Part shown: one piece after another, positions 33,368 to 42,423 of the stretch | Layout of the letters: each line of letters opens with the position of its first letter | Numbering within the stretch: the first letter of the stretch is position 1 | NCBI RefSeq assembly: GCF_009690625.1 | Contig: NZ_CP033878.1 | Location: forward strand, 496,001 to 560,000 | Direction: 5' to 3' | From: Halorhabdus sp. CBA1104 | GTDB lineage: Archaea > Halobacteriota > Halobacteria > Halobacteriales > Haloarculaceae | DNA length: 64,000 bases | Notes under the pieces: model-generated | Databases searched by the model: none | The model's input: the letters and a program-made list of their open reading frames with translations, nothing else | What the model was told of the DNA's origin: nothing | Position numbers and translations under genes: made by a program

Positions 33368-34516
33368 ATGACGATCGATATCGGCATCGTTGGTGCTGGG
33401 GATCGCGGGCACACCCACGCAGGTGGGTACGCAGCAATCGACGCGGCCTCGGTCGTCGCCGTCGCAGACGTCGATCGAGAAGCAGCGACGGAACTCGCCG
33501 AGGCGTTCGACGTTCCGGCCGTCTACGAAAGTGTCCGAGCGATGCTTGCGGACGCGGATCTCGACGCGGTCAGCGTCTGTGTACACAACAACTTGCACCG
33601 GCCCGTGGTTGAAGCCGCAGCCGAGGCCGGCGTCGATGCCTTCTGTGAGAAACCCCTGGCTGGGACCTATGCCGATGCGAAAGCGATGGTTGAGGCTGCT
33701 GAGGGTGCGAGAATCGAAGTTGGCGTCCAAAACGATGACTTGTTCTCCCCGGAGACGCGGGCTGCAAAGACACTCATCGAGGGTGACGATCTCGGCGACC
33801 CGTACTACGCTCGTGGCGTCGTCTCCCGGCGGCGTGGGCGACCGTTCGTCGACGGGTACGGCACTCCGGAGTTCGTCTCGAAGGAATCTGCAGGCGGCGG
33901 ACCAGTCATCGATATCGGGACCTACGTCCTGGGCCAGTTGCTCTATCTGCTCGGGAACGCCCGCGTCCAACGAGTCGGTGGCGCCACCTTCGAGCACACC
34001 GACGCTACCTACGACGCCGCCCTCGTCGGCGAGAACCGAGACACCTACGCCGACCGACTGGCGTCGTCGGGCTACGATGTCGAAGATGTGGGTCTCGGGT
34101 GGGCGCATCTGGCCGATGGCTCGGTACTCGAACTTCGGGCTGCCTGGCACATGTTCCTCCCCGATCGCCCGAGTGTCGTCGCCGGGACACAGGGCGGCCT
34201 CCAGCTCGACCCCTTCGAGTTCTACACGACGACCGAAGACTACGAGGCGACCGTTTCGATCGACCTCGAAGAGTACGAAACCCGCCAGGCACTCTTAGAG
34301 AGCGAGAGTGGCTACGACTTCGAGCGGGACGTCGGTCAGTTCCGCCACTGGATCGAGACGATCGACGGTCGGGCCGAAAATCCGATCGATACGGCCGGGC
34401 TGGCGCTGAACGCCATGCGGATCATGGACGGAATTTATCTGTCGGCAGCGGCCGGACGCGAACTGACCAGCGAAGAGATCGCCCAGCGCTCGGGCTCAAC
34501 CGCCGCCGATCTGTGA
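33368..34516 (+). CDS. Gfo/Idh/MocA-family oxidoreductase
   Basis: A 382-residue NAD(P)-dependent dehydrogenase. The N-terminal Rossmann domain is IGIVGAGDRGHTHAGGYAAI, then VVAVADVDREAA. The conserved lysine motif appears as CEKPLAGTYADAKAMVEAAE (E-K-P). The C-terminal alpha/beta sheet domain has GPVIDIGTYVLGQLLYLLG, with the usual H replaced (D-I-G-T in place of D-x-G-x-H). Substrates of the family are sugars, inositol or related alcohols; the specific one is unknown. The promoter has a TATA-like ctttatt about 25 bp before the ATG. Confidence 0.85.
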   Translation: MTIDIGIVGAGDRGHTHAGGYAAIDAASVVAVADVDREAATELAEAFDVPAVYESVRAMLADADLDAVSVCVHNNLHRPVVEAAAEAGVDAFCEKPLAGTYADAKAMVEAAEGARIEVGVQNDDLFSPETRAAKTLIEGDDLGDPYYARGVVSRRRGRPFVDGYGTPEFVSKESAGGGPVIDIGTYVLGQLLYLLGNARVQRVGGATFEHTDATYDAALVGENRDTYADRLASSGYDVEDVGLGWAHLADGSVLELRAAWHMFLPDRPSVVAGTQGGLQLDPFEFYTTTEDYEATVSIDLEEYETRQALLESESGYDFERDVGQFRHWIETIDGRAENPIDTAGLALNAMRIMDGIYLSAAAGRELTSEEIAQRSGSTAADL

Positions 34517-34652
34517 GCCTCGGTCCGGCGAGTCTGGCCCCTCCCATGGACACCGTTCCGGCACGACCCGAGCCTGTGTAGACGTTCCGGGACGGAGACT
34601 GGCCGACTCCCAATCGTGTGCTTTAGGCGCCTCCGGAGCGTGGCAGGCCTCG

Positions 34653-35531
34653 ATGGAAGTCACCCTCCTCGGGACGGGCGATACGACTGGCACGCCGACG
34701 GTCGGCTGTGACTGTGCGGTCTGTCACCGTGCCAGGAACCCCGAGCCGTCCCTCCGTGACAAACTCGACACGCGCGGCGTCGAGATCGGACCCCGCGGCG
34801 TCGAACGAACACGGTTCTCGCTTCACATTCGCAACGAGCACACCGACGAGACACTGCTGATCGATGCCAGTCCGGACTTTCGGCGGCAATTTCTCCGCGA
34901 GGACTTCGATCCCCCGGATGCCGCTCTTATCACGCACGTCCACTTCGACCACCTCGACGGGCTGGGCAACGCCTATCGGCTCTGTCGAGAGCTGCCGGTA
35001 TACGCCTCGGGCGTGGTCGATCCGGAAACGGGCCAAAGCGTCGCCGAACACGTCCGTGATCGCTACGACTACCTCGACCCGCTCGATGTCCGGGCTCGCC
35101 AGCCGTTCGAGTCGTTTTCGGTCTGTGGACTCACGATCCGACTGGTGCCTGTCGACCACCCCCCGCTCGATACGTACGGCGTGGTCGTCGAAGATCCCAA
35201 CACCGGCGGGCAACTCTCGGTTACGGGCGATACGAGCTATCAGCTTCCAGCTGAATCGAAGGACGTACTGGCCGAGCCAGACTTGCTCGTCGCAGACGGG
35301 ATCCTCCCGGCGGATCGCTGTGAGTCCCACCCGGCCGGGGGAACCCATCACGACGAGCACGGCGTCCCGATGACCTATGGCACCAAGCATATGACCATCG
35401 AGGGAACGCAATCCCTTGCTGCCGATCTCGGCGCGACCGAGATGCGTGTCGTCCACCTCTCACACTATCTCCCGGCTGAGACAGCGTTCGACCGTCCGCT
35501 TGGTGTCGACGGCGAGCGGTTCTCACTGTGA
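34653..35531 (+). CDS. MBL-fold metallohydrolase (PhnP-like)
   Basis: A 292-residue metallo-beta-lactamase-fold enzyme close to PhnP, the phosphoribosyl 1,2-cyclic phosphate phosphodiesterase. It opens with LLGTGDTTGTPTVGCDCAVC, whose cysteine cluster (CDCAVC) is the extra zinc site of PhnP. The catalytic box is THVHFDHLDGLG, followed by a histidine in VPVDHPPLD and the aspartate in SVTGDTSYQLP, and a final histidine in VVHLSHYLP. No phn transport or C-P lyase genes are adjacent, so the substrate is open. A TATA-like gctttag lies about 30 bp upstream. Confidence 0.82.
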   Translation: MEVTLLGTGDTTGTPTVGCDCAVCHRARNPEPSLRDKLDTRGVEIGPRGVERTRFSLHIRNEHTDETLLIDASPDFRRQFLREDFDPPDAALITHVHFDHLDGLGNAYRLCRELPVYASGVVDPETGQSVAEHVRDRYDYLDPLDVRARQPFESFSVCGLTIRLVPVDHPPLDTYGVVVEDPNTGGQLSVTGDTSYQLPAESKDVLAEPDLLVADGILPADRCESHPAGGTHHDEHGVPMTYGTKHMTIEGTQSLAADLGATEMRVVHLSHYLPAETAFDRPLGVDGERFSL

Positions 35532-35607
35532 GTGTGGCCGAGCCTCTCTCGGAACTGGCACTCGACGCCCAGCATAAGGCCTTTGTGCTGGCGACCGAAG
35601 CCAGCGC

Positions 35608-35841
35608 ATGGACATCGATTCGGAGCTCGATCCGGCGACGGTCGAAGGGTTGCCCGCCCAGCGGCCCCTCGTCGCGATCGGCCTCGCCGCCGTCGTCGCG
35701 ACGGTCGTCTACCTGGCGATCCAGCTGGCGATGGATGGGACGGTCGAACTCGTCGAAACAGCCGCGTTTACGATCGTCTTCACTGGCGTCTACGTCGCTT
35801 TCTTGTACCTCCGACGCCAGCTCCAGACGTCCGAATCGTAA
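35608..35841 (+). CDS. Small two-span membrane protein
   Basis: A 77-residue protein with a short acidic N-terminus (MDIDSELDPATVEGLPAQRP) and two hydrophobic helices (about residues 21-42 and 50-67) separated by a short polar turn, ending in a charged tail. Function unknown. It lies 76 bp after the MBL gene and its stop nearly touches the convergent DUF5787-like gene (1 bp apart). Confidence 0.65.
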   Translation: MDIDSELDPATVEGLPAQRPLVAIGLAAVVATVVYLAIQLAMDGTVELVETAAFTIVFTGVYVAFLYLRRQLQTSES

Positions 35842-35842
35842 T

Positions 35843-36835
35843 TCACTCGTAGCGATCGAGCCCCGCCTGCCGTCGTGTCCGCCCTTCTGGATCGGGCCGC
35901 CACGGACTGGCGTTGGCCCGTCTTGCCGTCAGATCGACAGGCGGACACTCGCCCGACTCGTATCCCCGACAATCCGGCCCGCACTCACTCGCCGGGTCGA
36001 CGATCCGACCGGCCCATTCGCAGTATGGGGCTGTCTCGGTCGGGCCATCACCGGGGACACACCGTGTACAGCCCGGATAGTCGAACGTGCGCCACCCTTT
36101 CCCGTATGCACGCTCGGCAAGTCGGCGACGCGCCCGTGCCTTCTCACTTGGTGAGACTGTTCGAATGTCAGTCTGTCCCGGCATTCGATCGAGGATTTCG
36201 ATGCCCGTCCGGTCGGTAGCAAGCGACGTCGGATCCCTGAGGACGTCTCGCTCACCCGACTCGGGATCGAACTGCCAGATGCCGACTTCTTCGGGGATCC
36301 GGTTTCGGTGGGCACCGGTCACGTGGGAGGCCGTCGCCAGCACGACCGCATCGAAGATACCCAGCGAGACGTCGGTCTGGAGTTGGCCCTGGAGATCGCC
36401 AGGCCGGTCGAGATCCGGCTTGTTCTCGATGCCGACGAGTCGGTCGAACCACCGTTCGGGATAGCGACACACTTGCCGGACTGCCGGGTCACCACCGACC
36501 CGCTCGCGCTCGAAAAAGCCCGCTTGCACGGCCCGCTCGACGAGCCGCCCGCGTTGCTCGGGACGCCGATCTGGAAAGACATCTCGGAGCGCCCTGGCAG
36601 TCCCCGGGCCGACTGGCGCCTCGATCGCGGCGGATGGGATCGTCCCATCGGTGATCGCGGCCCGACGATCGACGGCTGGCCCCGGCTCGATGGCGACGAC
36701 ATCGATGATGCGACGGCCCTGGACGTGTGCGCCCAACTGGCGAGCAACGAGTGTCTCCTCGTCTTCGATCGCTCCACACAGCGCCAGTTCGAACGCGTAC
36801 TCGCGCACGCCAATTGCTCCGGTAGCGACGCGCAA
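35843..36835 (-). CDS. DUF5787-like protein, nuclease-like fold with C-terminal cysteine cluster
   Basis: A 330-residue haloarchaeal protein that I recognise as the DUF5787 type. The middle reads CRYPERWFDRLVGIENKPDL, then GQLQTDVSLGIFDAVVLA; an E-N-K next to a charged strand, followed by Q..x..D, recalls the PD-(D/E)xK nuclease core (inference). The C-terminal region is rich in cysteines (YPGCTRCVPGDG, PYCEWAG, SECGPDCRG, GECPPVD), which could hold an Fe-S cluster or zinc, as in RecB/Cas4-type nucleases. It precedes a VanZ-like gene read from the same strand. Confidence 0.62.
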   Translation of the reverse strand: MRVATGAIGVREYAFELALCGAIEDEETLVARQLGAHVQGRRIIDVVAIEPGPAVDRRAAITDGTIPSAAIEAPVGPGTARALRDVFPDRRPEQRGRLVERAVQAGFFERERVGGDPAVRQVCRYPERWFDRLVGIENKPDLDRPGDLQGQLQTDVSLGIFDAVVLATASHVTGAHRNRIPEEVGIWQFDPESGERDVLRDPTSLATDRTGIEILDRMPGQTDIRTVSPSEKARARRRLAERAYGKGWRTFDYPGCTRCVPGDGPTETAPYCEWAGRIVDPASECGPDCRGYESGECPPVDLTARRANASPWRPDPEGRTRRQAGLDRYE

Positions 36836-36868
36836 AAACGTCTCGCCCGGGCGGTCGGCCCCCTCCTC

Positions 36869-37282
36869 TCACCAGCGACGAGATTCAAGATCGCCAAGCC
36901 AGCGACGGCCCAGCGACCAGACGACCGCGACGAGTACCGCGCCGGCGGCGTTCGTGAGGATGTCCCCGATGGCAAAGGTCCGATACGGCAGCGTCGCCTG
37001 GAGGAGTTCGATGACTGCCCCGAACCCACTCACTGCGATCGGAACTGTGGCGGCCGAGACGGCGGTTTTGAGGGGGCTTGCAAGTAGCGCGTAATAGACG
37101 GTCAGGGTCAGAAACCCGTAGCCGCCGAGATGGGACCACCTCGCCCACGTCAGCCCGAGCGGGCCGGAACGAGCGATGCCAGCCCCCGGATCGACGACCG
37201 AGCCGAGAACAATCGCCGTCGCGACGACGATCGCCAGGAGCCATCGGATCGTCCGGGGAACGCGACGCGACACGTGAGCCAT
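36869..37282 (-). CDS. VanZ-like membrane protein
   Basis: A 137-residue protein with four hydrophobic spans. The VanZ pattern is visible: WARWSHLGGYGFLTLTVYYA (conserved K/R-x-x-H-...-F/Y-L), then AVIELLQATLPYRTFAIGDILTNAAGAVLG-type residues (E-x-x-Q...R....D...N..G), the family core. VanZ proteins affect membrane or teichoic-acid related functions in bacteria; archaeal members are uncharacterised. It lies between arcS and the DUF5787-like gene on the same strand, 36 and 33 bp away. Confidence 0.8.
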   Translation of the reverse strand: MAHVSRRVPRTIRWLLAIVVATAIVLGSVVDPGAGIARSGPLGLTWARWSHLGGYGFLTLTVYYALLASPLKTAVSAATVPIAVSGFGAVIELLQATLPYRTFAIGDILTNAAGAVLVAVVWSLGRRWLGDLESRRW

Positions 37283-37318
37283 AGCTCCCGTTTCCGGGGC
37301 CCCAGACTAAACTCCTTC

Positions 37319-39067
37319 TCAGCGCTCGGTGACGTGGCGGACGTCACTGGCGATACCGCGTGTGCTCTGTACCATCTCCGGACCGCTCATGTTCGCCCGG
37401 CCGACCGCGAGCGCCGACGGCCCCTCAAAGACCACTTCGTCCCCGACGCGGATCGACTCGTCGGCGTCGACGATACCCGGTGCGAGGACGCTGCCGTGGG
37501 GCACGAAGTCGTCGATCTCGACGCGCTTGACCGGAACGTCTGCCTCCAGCCAGCGGCGCGCACCGGCAAGCGTCAACGAGAGGACGCCGTACTCGGGGAC
37601 CATCGCGGCGAGTTGTTCGCCATCGGCATCGTTGACTCGAAGCTTCGGATAGCGACTTTCGACCTGCAGATCGTCGAACAGCGCGTCGCCGGCTCCCTCG
37701 CCGAACTGGTAGTCCGCAATCGCCCGGACGACGTTGTGCTGGCGCTCGCGCTTGCGGTATTTGGACTCGCCAGCGAGAGTTTCCGAGAGAGTCGACAGCG
37801 ACTCCTCGGTCGTCGGGTGATCGGCGACCGTGTACTCGAAGGACTCGCCGAGCCGTTCTTCGACGCGTTCGGTAATCTCACGGTAGTCCTCGGGGACGTG
37901 GGCGATCACGCGCGGATAGTCGTTGTCTCGGAGATACGCCTCCAGTACGTCGGCGACGAATGCGATCTCCGTCTCTGACCAGCGTCCGGTCACGACGGTG
38001 TCGTAGTGCTGGGCGGGATAGGTGAGTTCCAGTTCCTGGGGGACGACGCCGATGGGCGACGTGATCGAGGCCAGATGGCCCCGGAAGTTGATCGCGTCGT
38101 GGAACTGGTCGTGACTCTGGGACTCGCTGTAGGGTTTCGTCGCCGAACACGGGACGAGCACCAGCGGCGCGTCGAAGCGACACTGATAGCGCTCGGTGAC
38201 CCGCTCGGCAAAACGCTGGATCTCGACTCGGCCGAGCGTGTCGTCACTTGCCGCGGTTATCTCGGCTTTCCGGACCAGCGGCGTCCGGGTTTCGAGATAG
38301 TCGTACTCGTCGTCGAGCCGCCGCATCGTGGCCGTCAACCACTGTTCGTGACGGGCCTGGCCTTCGAGGTAGTCTCGCAGTCGGCCCTGTCGAATCCGAT
38401 TGCGGACCGTCCGGAGTTCGGCTTCGAGGGTCGCGACGTTGTGCTCGACACAATCCTCGCGATCGAACGCCTCGATCCCCTGCTGGCAGGCCGAACAGGC
38501 ACAGGGCAGTTCGTCCAGATTGTCGAGGCGGTACTCGCCGTCCGCGGTGAGATACCACCCCTGTGTGCCCCGGACGACGGCCCGGTCGGTGTCGAACAGA
38601 TCCGCGCCGGCGGCGGCGAGCGTCGCGACGTTGCCGGGCGTCGCGATCCCCGGGAGGTACACTCCGGCGTCCGGGGGGATCGCCTCTCGGGTCGCAATGA
38701 TCGCCTCGACGAAGGCCGCACTGTGGCCCGTAAACCCGGACGCGCCAGCGAGGACGTACGCGTCAGTCCCGTGGTCGCCGGCTGTCTCGGGCGAGACGAC
38801 AGCGGCACTCGGGAACGCGACGTCAGGATAGTTCGGCTCGAAGGCTGTTTGGACTTCTGTGGGCGTCCCAGCGGGGAACGCGCGGTGGGGCAGTACCGAT
38901 AGCGTCGATTCGTCCCCGTCGGGAACGGCCTGCTCGCCACTCCAGAGACTGCCTGTCTCCTCGAGAACGTCGTCGACGAGGGCCGGCGTGGTGATCGCGT
39001 CCGCGAGCCGCAGGGTGCCGATCCTGGCGGCCCCGTCGCGGTCGATCACTTCGAAGTACTCGGTCAT
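37319..39067 (-). CDS. arcS: Archaeosine synthase subunit alpha ArcS
   Basis: A 582-residue enzyme that attaches lysine to preQ0 at tRNA position 15; RaSEA then completes archaeosine. The N-terminal half is a TGT-like barrel without the catalytic aspartates (VYLPGIATPGNVATLAAAGA, then LFDTDRAVVRG; cysteines CACSACQQG). The middle contains the ArcS-specific LVPCSATKPYSESQSHDQFH. The C-terminus is a PUA RNA-binding domain (VEIDDFVPHGSVLAPGIVDA through EVVFEGPSALAVGRANMSG). ATG 39067 (MTEYFEVIDRDG) is preferred; an ATG two codons upstream is possible. It directly follows tgtA with a 27-bp gap, so they are probably one transcript. Confidence 0.92.
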   Translation of the reverse strand: MTEYFEVIDRDGAARIGTLRLADAITTPALVDDVLEETGSLWSGEQAVPDGDESTLSVLPHRAFPAGTPTEVQTAFEPNYPDVAFPSAAVVSPETAGDHGTDAYVLAGASGFTGHSAAFVEAIIATREAIPPDAGVYLPGIATPGNVATLAAAGADLFDTDRAVVRGTQGWYLTADGEYRLDNLDELPCACSACQQGIEAFDREDCVEHNVATLEAELRTVRNRIRQGRLRDYLEGQARHEQWLTATMRRLDDEYDYLETRTPLVRKAEITAASDDTLGRVEIQRFAERVTERYQCRFDAPLVLVPCSATKPYSESQSHDQFHDAINFRGHLASITSPIGVVPQELELTYPAQHYDTVVTGRWSETEIAFVADVLEAYLRDNDYPRVIAHVPEDYREITERVEERLGESFEYTVADHPTTEESLSTLSETLAGESKYRKRERQHNVVRAIADYQFGEGAGDALFDDLQVESRYPKLRVNDADGEQLAAMVPEYGVLSLTLAGARRWLEADVPVKRVEIDDFVPHGSVLAPGIVDADESIRVGDEVVFEGPSALAVGRANMSGPEMVQSTRGIASDVRHVTER

Positions 39068-39094
39068 GGCCATCCGGACGGTCCGGGCGATGAA

Positions 39095-40585
39095 TTATCT
39101 TTCCTTGTCGTCGGTGGTCTCACGCGCATCGATCACTGTTAGCGCCGCCGGTAGCGACGCGAGGGCGGCCGCAGGCCACCCGTCGTGAGCGAACGTAATC
39201 GACCCGTCACTCTCGGCCACGAGCCGATCGATTCCCCGGGCCGCTGCTCGGTAGGCTGCCCGATCGGTCCGGTCGGGCAACTCGGCCGTCAGCGGATAGG
39301 TCTGGTCGAGTTCTGGTGGAACAGGGCCAAAGGGTGGAACGACCGTCCAGGTCTCGTCGTACTCGCCGTCCGGTCGCGTCGCGTCCTCGGCGACCAGCAG
39401 GAGCTCACCGGCGGGCCCAATCCGGTCGAGGCGGTCGTGATGTCGCCGCACCTCCGGGCGTCGGGCGCTCTCGGCCGAGAGGTAGAACAGCGCGTCTTTC
39501 GAGGCCGGATCGGTCGTCTCTAGTTGGTCTGTGTGATCGAGCAACGCGCGATACCCGTCAAGCATTGTCGGGTGGGCACGCGCTCTGGCCTCGACGAGTT
39601 CGAGCAACTCACCGCGGCGGATGGCCTGCTTGATCCGGCGCATCTCACCGAAGGAGACGTAGAGATTGTGTTCGGCCAGTTTCTCGACGCGCTGATCTTC
39701 GGGGAGATTCCGGACCTCCTCGGGACCGAATCGTGAACAGATCGGACACTCACACGGGAAGTATTCGAGTTCGTCTAAGTGTTTGGTCCCGCGAACGGTC
39801 AGATACCGCCCGTCTCTGGCGTACAGCGCGTAGGCTGCCGAGTCGAACAGATCACAGCCGAGCGCGACCGCCAGGGCAAACATCATGGGGTGGCCCGCCC
39901 CGAACAGGTGGACTGGCGCGTCAGCCCCGAGCCCACGTTTGGCTGCGGCGACAGCAGCAACCATGTCCGCGAATCGATACTCGTTCATCAGGGGGACGAT
40001 CGCGCCGATGGGAAACACGTCCAGGCCGCTGGCGTAGGCGTCTCGGGCCGCCCGCTCTCGGAGGTCGGGATACGTCGATCCCTGGACTGGCGCGTTGACC
40101 AACATCTCACCGAGATCCATCTCTGTCGCGGCTTCGATCCGCTCGGCCGTCGTCGCGAGTTCCGATTCAGCCTGTTCCCGACTGACGTCCGGTGGCGTCG
40201 GGAGGTCGACGGGCGTCCCGATATCGGAGCCGATCTCCTGTTGGAACCGGAGGATCTCCGGGCTCGTAACGTCGATCTCCCCGTACTCGGCCAGTTGGAA
40301 CGACCCCGAGTCGGTCATGATCGCGCCGTCAAACTCGAGCAGATCGTGCAAGCCATCTTCGAGGGCCGGCTCTCGGACCTCCTCGCTCCCGTAGATGACG
40401 TAGCTGTTGGTGATGAGCATCTCGGCTCCGAACTCCCCGAGACGGCTGGGTGCGATCGTTTCGTGGTGCGGGTTGATCACCGGCAACAGGGCGGGCGTCT
40501 CGACGGTGGTATTTGCCCGTGGGACAGTTAGCTCTCCTAACCGCCCACTGGCGTCGTACCCCTGGAGTTCGAAGTGCTCGCGCAT
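39095..40585 (-). CDS. tgtA: tRNA-guanine(15) transglycosylase TgtA
   Basis: A 496-residue enzyme that swaps guanine-15 for preQ0 in archaeal tRNAs, the first step to archaeosine. Motifs: [36 protein letters not shown] (nucleophilic Asp), [63 protein letters not shown] and the zinc site ECPICSRFG with a downstream His. The C-terminus is shorter than in thermophilic TgtA and I see no PUA domain; ArcS next door carries one. ATG 40585 ([15 protein letters not shown]) is the conserved start. Confidence 0.93.
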   Translation of the reverse strand: MREHFELQGYDASGRLGELTVPRANTTVETPALLPVINPHHETIAPSRLGEFGAEMLITNSYVIYGSEEVREPALEDGLHDLLEFDGAIMTDSGSFQLAEYGEIDVTSPEILRFQQEIGSDIGTPVDLPTPPDVSREQAESELATTAERIEAATEMDLGEMLVNAPVQGSTYPDLRERAARDAYASGLDVFPIGAIVPLMNEYRFADMVAAVAAAKRGLGADAPVHLFGAGHPMMFALAVALGCDLFDSAAYALYARDGRYLTVRGTKHLDELEYFPCECPICSRFGPEEVRNLPEDQRVEKLAEHNLYVSFGEMRRIKQAIRRGELLELVEARARAHPTMLDGYRALLDHTDQLETTDPASKDALFYLSAESARRPEVRRHHDRLDRIGPAGELLLVAEDATRPDGEYDETWTVVPPFGPVPPELDQTYPLTAELPDRTDRAAYRAAARGIDRLVAESDGSITFAHDGWPAAALASLPAALTVIDARETTDDKER

Positions 40586-40632
40586 GACCGCTCGTGGGGA
40601 GTCGGCGGGCCTAAGCATTCCGTTTCGCCGGC

Positions 40633-41181
40633 CTATCGCTCGAACAGCGCGTAGTACAGGACACCGAGCATCGTCCGCCCGTCCCGGAGGTCGTCCTCGC
40701 GGGCGGCCGCGATGAGGGCCTCGATAGTCGTCGTTTCGACCCGTATGGACTCGTTGTCATCCAGATCGCGTTCCCCGGTTGGTGCACAGTCCTCGGCCAG
40801 GAAGTAATGGAAGACAGCATCGGCAAAGCCGTTGGCCGGCTCGACGGTCGTGAGATGCTCGACCTGGCCAGGCTGGTAGCCCGTCTCCTCTTCGAGTTCG
40901 CGGTGGACTGCCGCCGCGGGGTCCCCGTCGTCGGGTTCGAGGCTCCCGGCGGGCAACCCGTAGTTGATAGCACCGACGGCCTGGCGCCACTCCTCGATGA
41001 CGACAACCTCCTCGTCGGTCGTCACCGGGAGTATCACGACGCTCTCGCCTTCCGTGAGATAGTCGAACTTCGTTTCGGTGTCGTCGGGCAGTGCAACGGT
41101 GTCGGTCACCACATCGAATCCCGGACAGGTGTAGGCGGTCTGGCTTGAGAGTGTTTCCCAGGCGAGGTCAGATCGCTCCAT
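40633..41181 (-). CDS. Nudix hydrolase (ADP-ribose pyrophosphatase-like)
   Basis: A 182-residue Nudix enzyme. Nudix box: [24 protein letters not shown] (G-x5-E, REL-x-EE-x-G-Y), with an upstream [20 protein letters not shown] that matches ADP-ribose pyrophosphatases. The reaction would be hydrolysis of an X-linked nucleoside diphosphate such as ADP-ribose; exact substrate unknown. ATG 41181 is clean. The gene lies 47 bp upstream of tgtA and might extend that transcript, but functional linkage is not evident. Confidence 0.83.
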   Translation of the reverse strand: MERSDLAWETLSSQTAYTCPGFDVVTDTVALPDDTETKFDYLTEGESVVILPVTTDEEVVVIEEWRQAVGAINYGLPAGSLEPDDGDPAAAVHRELEEETGYQPGQVEHLTTVEPANGFADAVFHYFLAEDCAPTGERDLDDNESIRVETTTIEALIAAAREDDLRDGRTMLGVLYYALFER

Positions 41182-41489
41182 GCACGGCGATTTATCCGGA
41201 CACGGAAAACTGGCAGGGATGGCGAGGCTCTATGAGAAACCTGCGGCAGTGCACAATAAACGACAATGAACATACTATAGCTAGGTATTATTCAGATCCG
41301 TCATATGAGTGCTAGATAGATCAACGATCCGACCGTAGGTCCGTGAACGTGTACAAATAAGCGAGCTTTTGGAACTCCAAATAATGTTTCCGTCCAAATA
41401 CTGCTCCTGGGATAGTTCCCAGAACGTGAAAATCACGGACTCCATTAATATACGGAACTGGTGAACATCTGTACGTGAGGTAGACACGA
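41182..41489. promoter_or_regulatory. AT-rich region with two inverted repeats upstream of the DoxX operon
   Basis: About 300 bp, clearly more AT-rich than its surroundings, with no coding frame. It contains tttgga-ac-tccaaa (41368-41381), ctggga-tagt-tcccag (41407-41422) and a near-repeat of tccaaata at 41376 and 41393. AT-rich TATA candidates include attaatata near 41444-41452, about 40 bp before the ATG at 41490. It is likely the control region of the DoxX pair. Confidence 0.45.
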
Positions 41490-42014
41490 ATGGCAAACAC
41501 CGAGGTGGATACGACCCTGTTCGGGACAGACGTATCGTACGAGATAGATGGACGGTGGTTGGCGTATTTCACGTTCCTCCTACGCGCCGTCGTGGGTTAC
41601 TGGTTCTTCCACGCTGGCATCACGAAGATCATCGATGGGTTCAGCGCGGAAGGGTATCTGAAGTTCGCGGCCGACTATACGATCATGGAACCGATCGTGA
41701 GTCCGTTCGCAAGCGGGATCGGACTCGAGTTCGCGAACTTCATGATCCCCGTCGGGGAGACGCTCATCGGGCTCGGCGTGTTAGTCGGGCTACTCGTCAG
41801 GCTCGCGTCGTTCTTCGGCGTGTTCCTGATGCTGTTCTTCGTGACGATCAACAACGGCTGGGGCCACAGTATCGTGACCAGTGATCTGATGGGATTGTTG
41901 CTCTTCGTGGCAATGATCGTGCTCGGTGCTGGTCGCGTCTGGGGGCTGGACGCCTACGTCGAGAAGATGGCGTTCGTCCAGAACAACCCGTGGCTTCGAT
42001 ACTTGCTCGGTTAA
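41490..42014 (+). CDS. DoxX-family membrane protein
   Basis: A 174-residue protein with four hydrophobic spans of the DoxX/DoxD superfamily. The pattern is FTFLLRAVVGYWFFHAGITKI, followed by NFMIPVGETLIGLGVLVGLL and ASFFGVFLMLFFVTIN. DoxX relatives form quinone-linked oxidoreductases (for example the small subunit of thiosulfate:quinone oxidoreductase) or help assemble redox complexes; no redox partner other than the next gene is adjacent. The gene starts ATG at 41490 behind an AT-rich control region. Confidence 0.78.
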   Translation: MANTEVDTTLFGTDVSYEIDGRWLAYFTFLLRAVVGYWFFHAGITKIIDGFSAEGYLKFAADYTIMEPIVSPFASGIGLEFANFMIPVGETLIGLGVLVGLLVRLASFFGVFLMLFFVTINNGWGHSIVTSDLMGLLLFVAMIVLGAGRVWGLDAYVEKMAFVQNNPWLRYLLG

Positions 42015-42022
42015 GGAGGTGA
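42015..42022 (+). promoter_or_regulatory. Strong Shine-Dalgarno sequence ggaggtga
   Basis: Directly after the DoxX stop (42012-42014) and 6 bp before the next ATG (42029), complementary to the 3' end of 16S rRNA. Haloarchaeal genes often lack such a site, so this marks the second gene as internally initiated within a shared transcript. Confidence 0.6.
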
Positions 42023-42028
42023 CACACT

Positions 42029-42340
42029 ATGGCAACTAACACAGACAACATGACGCTGGCAGATCAGATCGCAATGGGCCTCGGCGGCGGACTCTTCTTG
42101 CTCGGGACCGTCGGTATTGGCCTGCTCGAAATAATCGCAGGGAACATGAACCCGATGGTCGTCGGTACCAACGCCGACGGCGAAACCGTCAACGCGATAT
42201 CGGAAGCTGCCGTCGAATCCGTGCAAAACGCACCAGTCATCCCGCCGAACGTGCGGGCATACCTGCTCACGTTCGGCCTCGTCATCCTGGGCGTCTTCGC
42301 GATCTACGCGTTCGCGACCCATCAACACCTCTACGAGTAG
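42029..42340 (+). CDS. Small membrane protein co-transcribed with DoxX
   Basis: A 103-residue protein with two hydrophobic spans: ADQIAMGLGGGLFLLGTVGI (about residues 10-36) and VRAYLLTFGLVILGVFAIYA (about residues 72-95). Between them is an acidic soluble loop (GTNADGETVNAISEAAVESV). No known motif is visible. A strong Shine-Dalgarno sequence precedes it and it begins 14 bp after DoxX, so the two are expected to work together, perhaps as a two-subunit membrane unit (inference). Confidence 0.65.
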   Translation: MATNTDNMTLADQIAMGLGGGLFLLGTVGIGLLEIIAGNMNPMVVGTNADGETVNAISEAAVESVQNAPVIPPNVRAYLLTFGLVILGVFAIYAFATHQHLYE

Positions 42341-42423
42341 CACAGTCGTCCCCCGTTTTGCACTCGCCACCGTTTCTAGGCCGACCGAAGGAAAGTTGAG
42401 TCTCGGCCCCCGAGTATTGCCTG

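Noticed and set aside
32378-34150. A 590-codon open frame on the minus strand across the AAA ATPase and oxidoreductase genes
   Set aside because: It lies antisense to two well-conserved genes, has a composition typical of complementary GC-rich codons, and no recognisable domain; long antisense frames are expected at this GC content.
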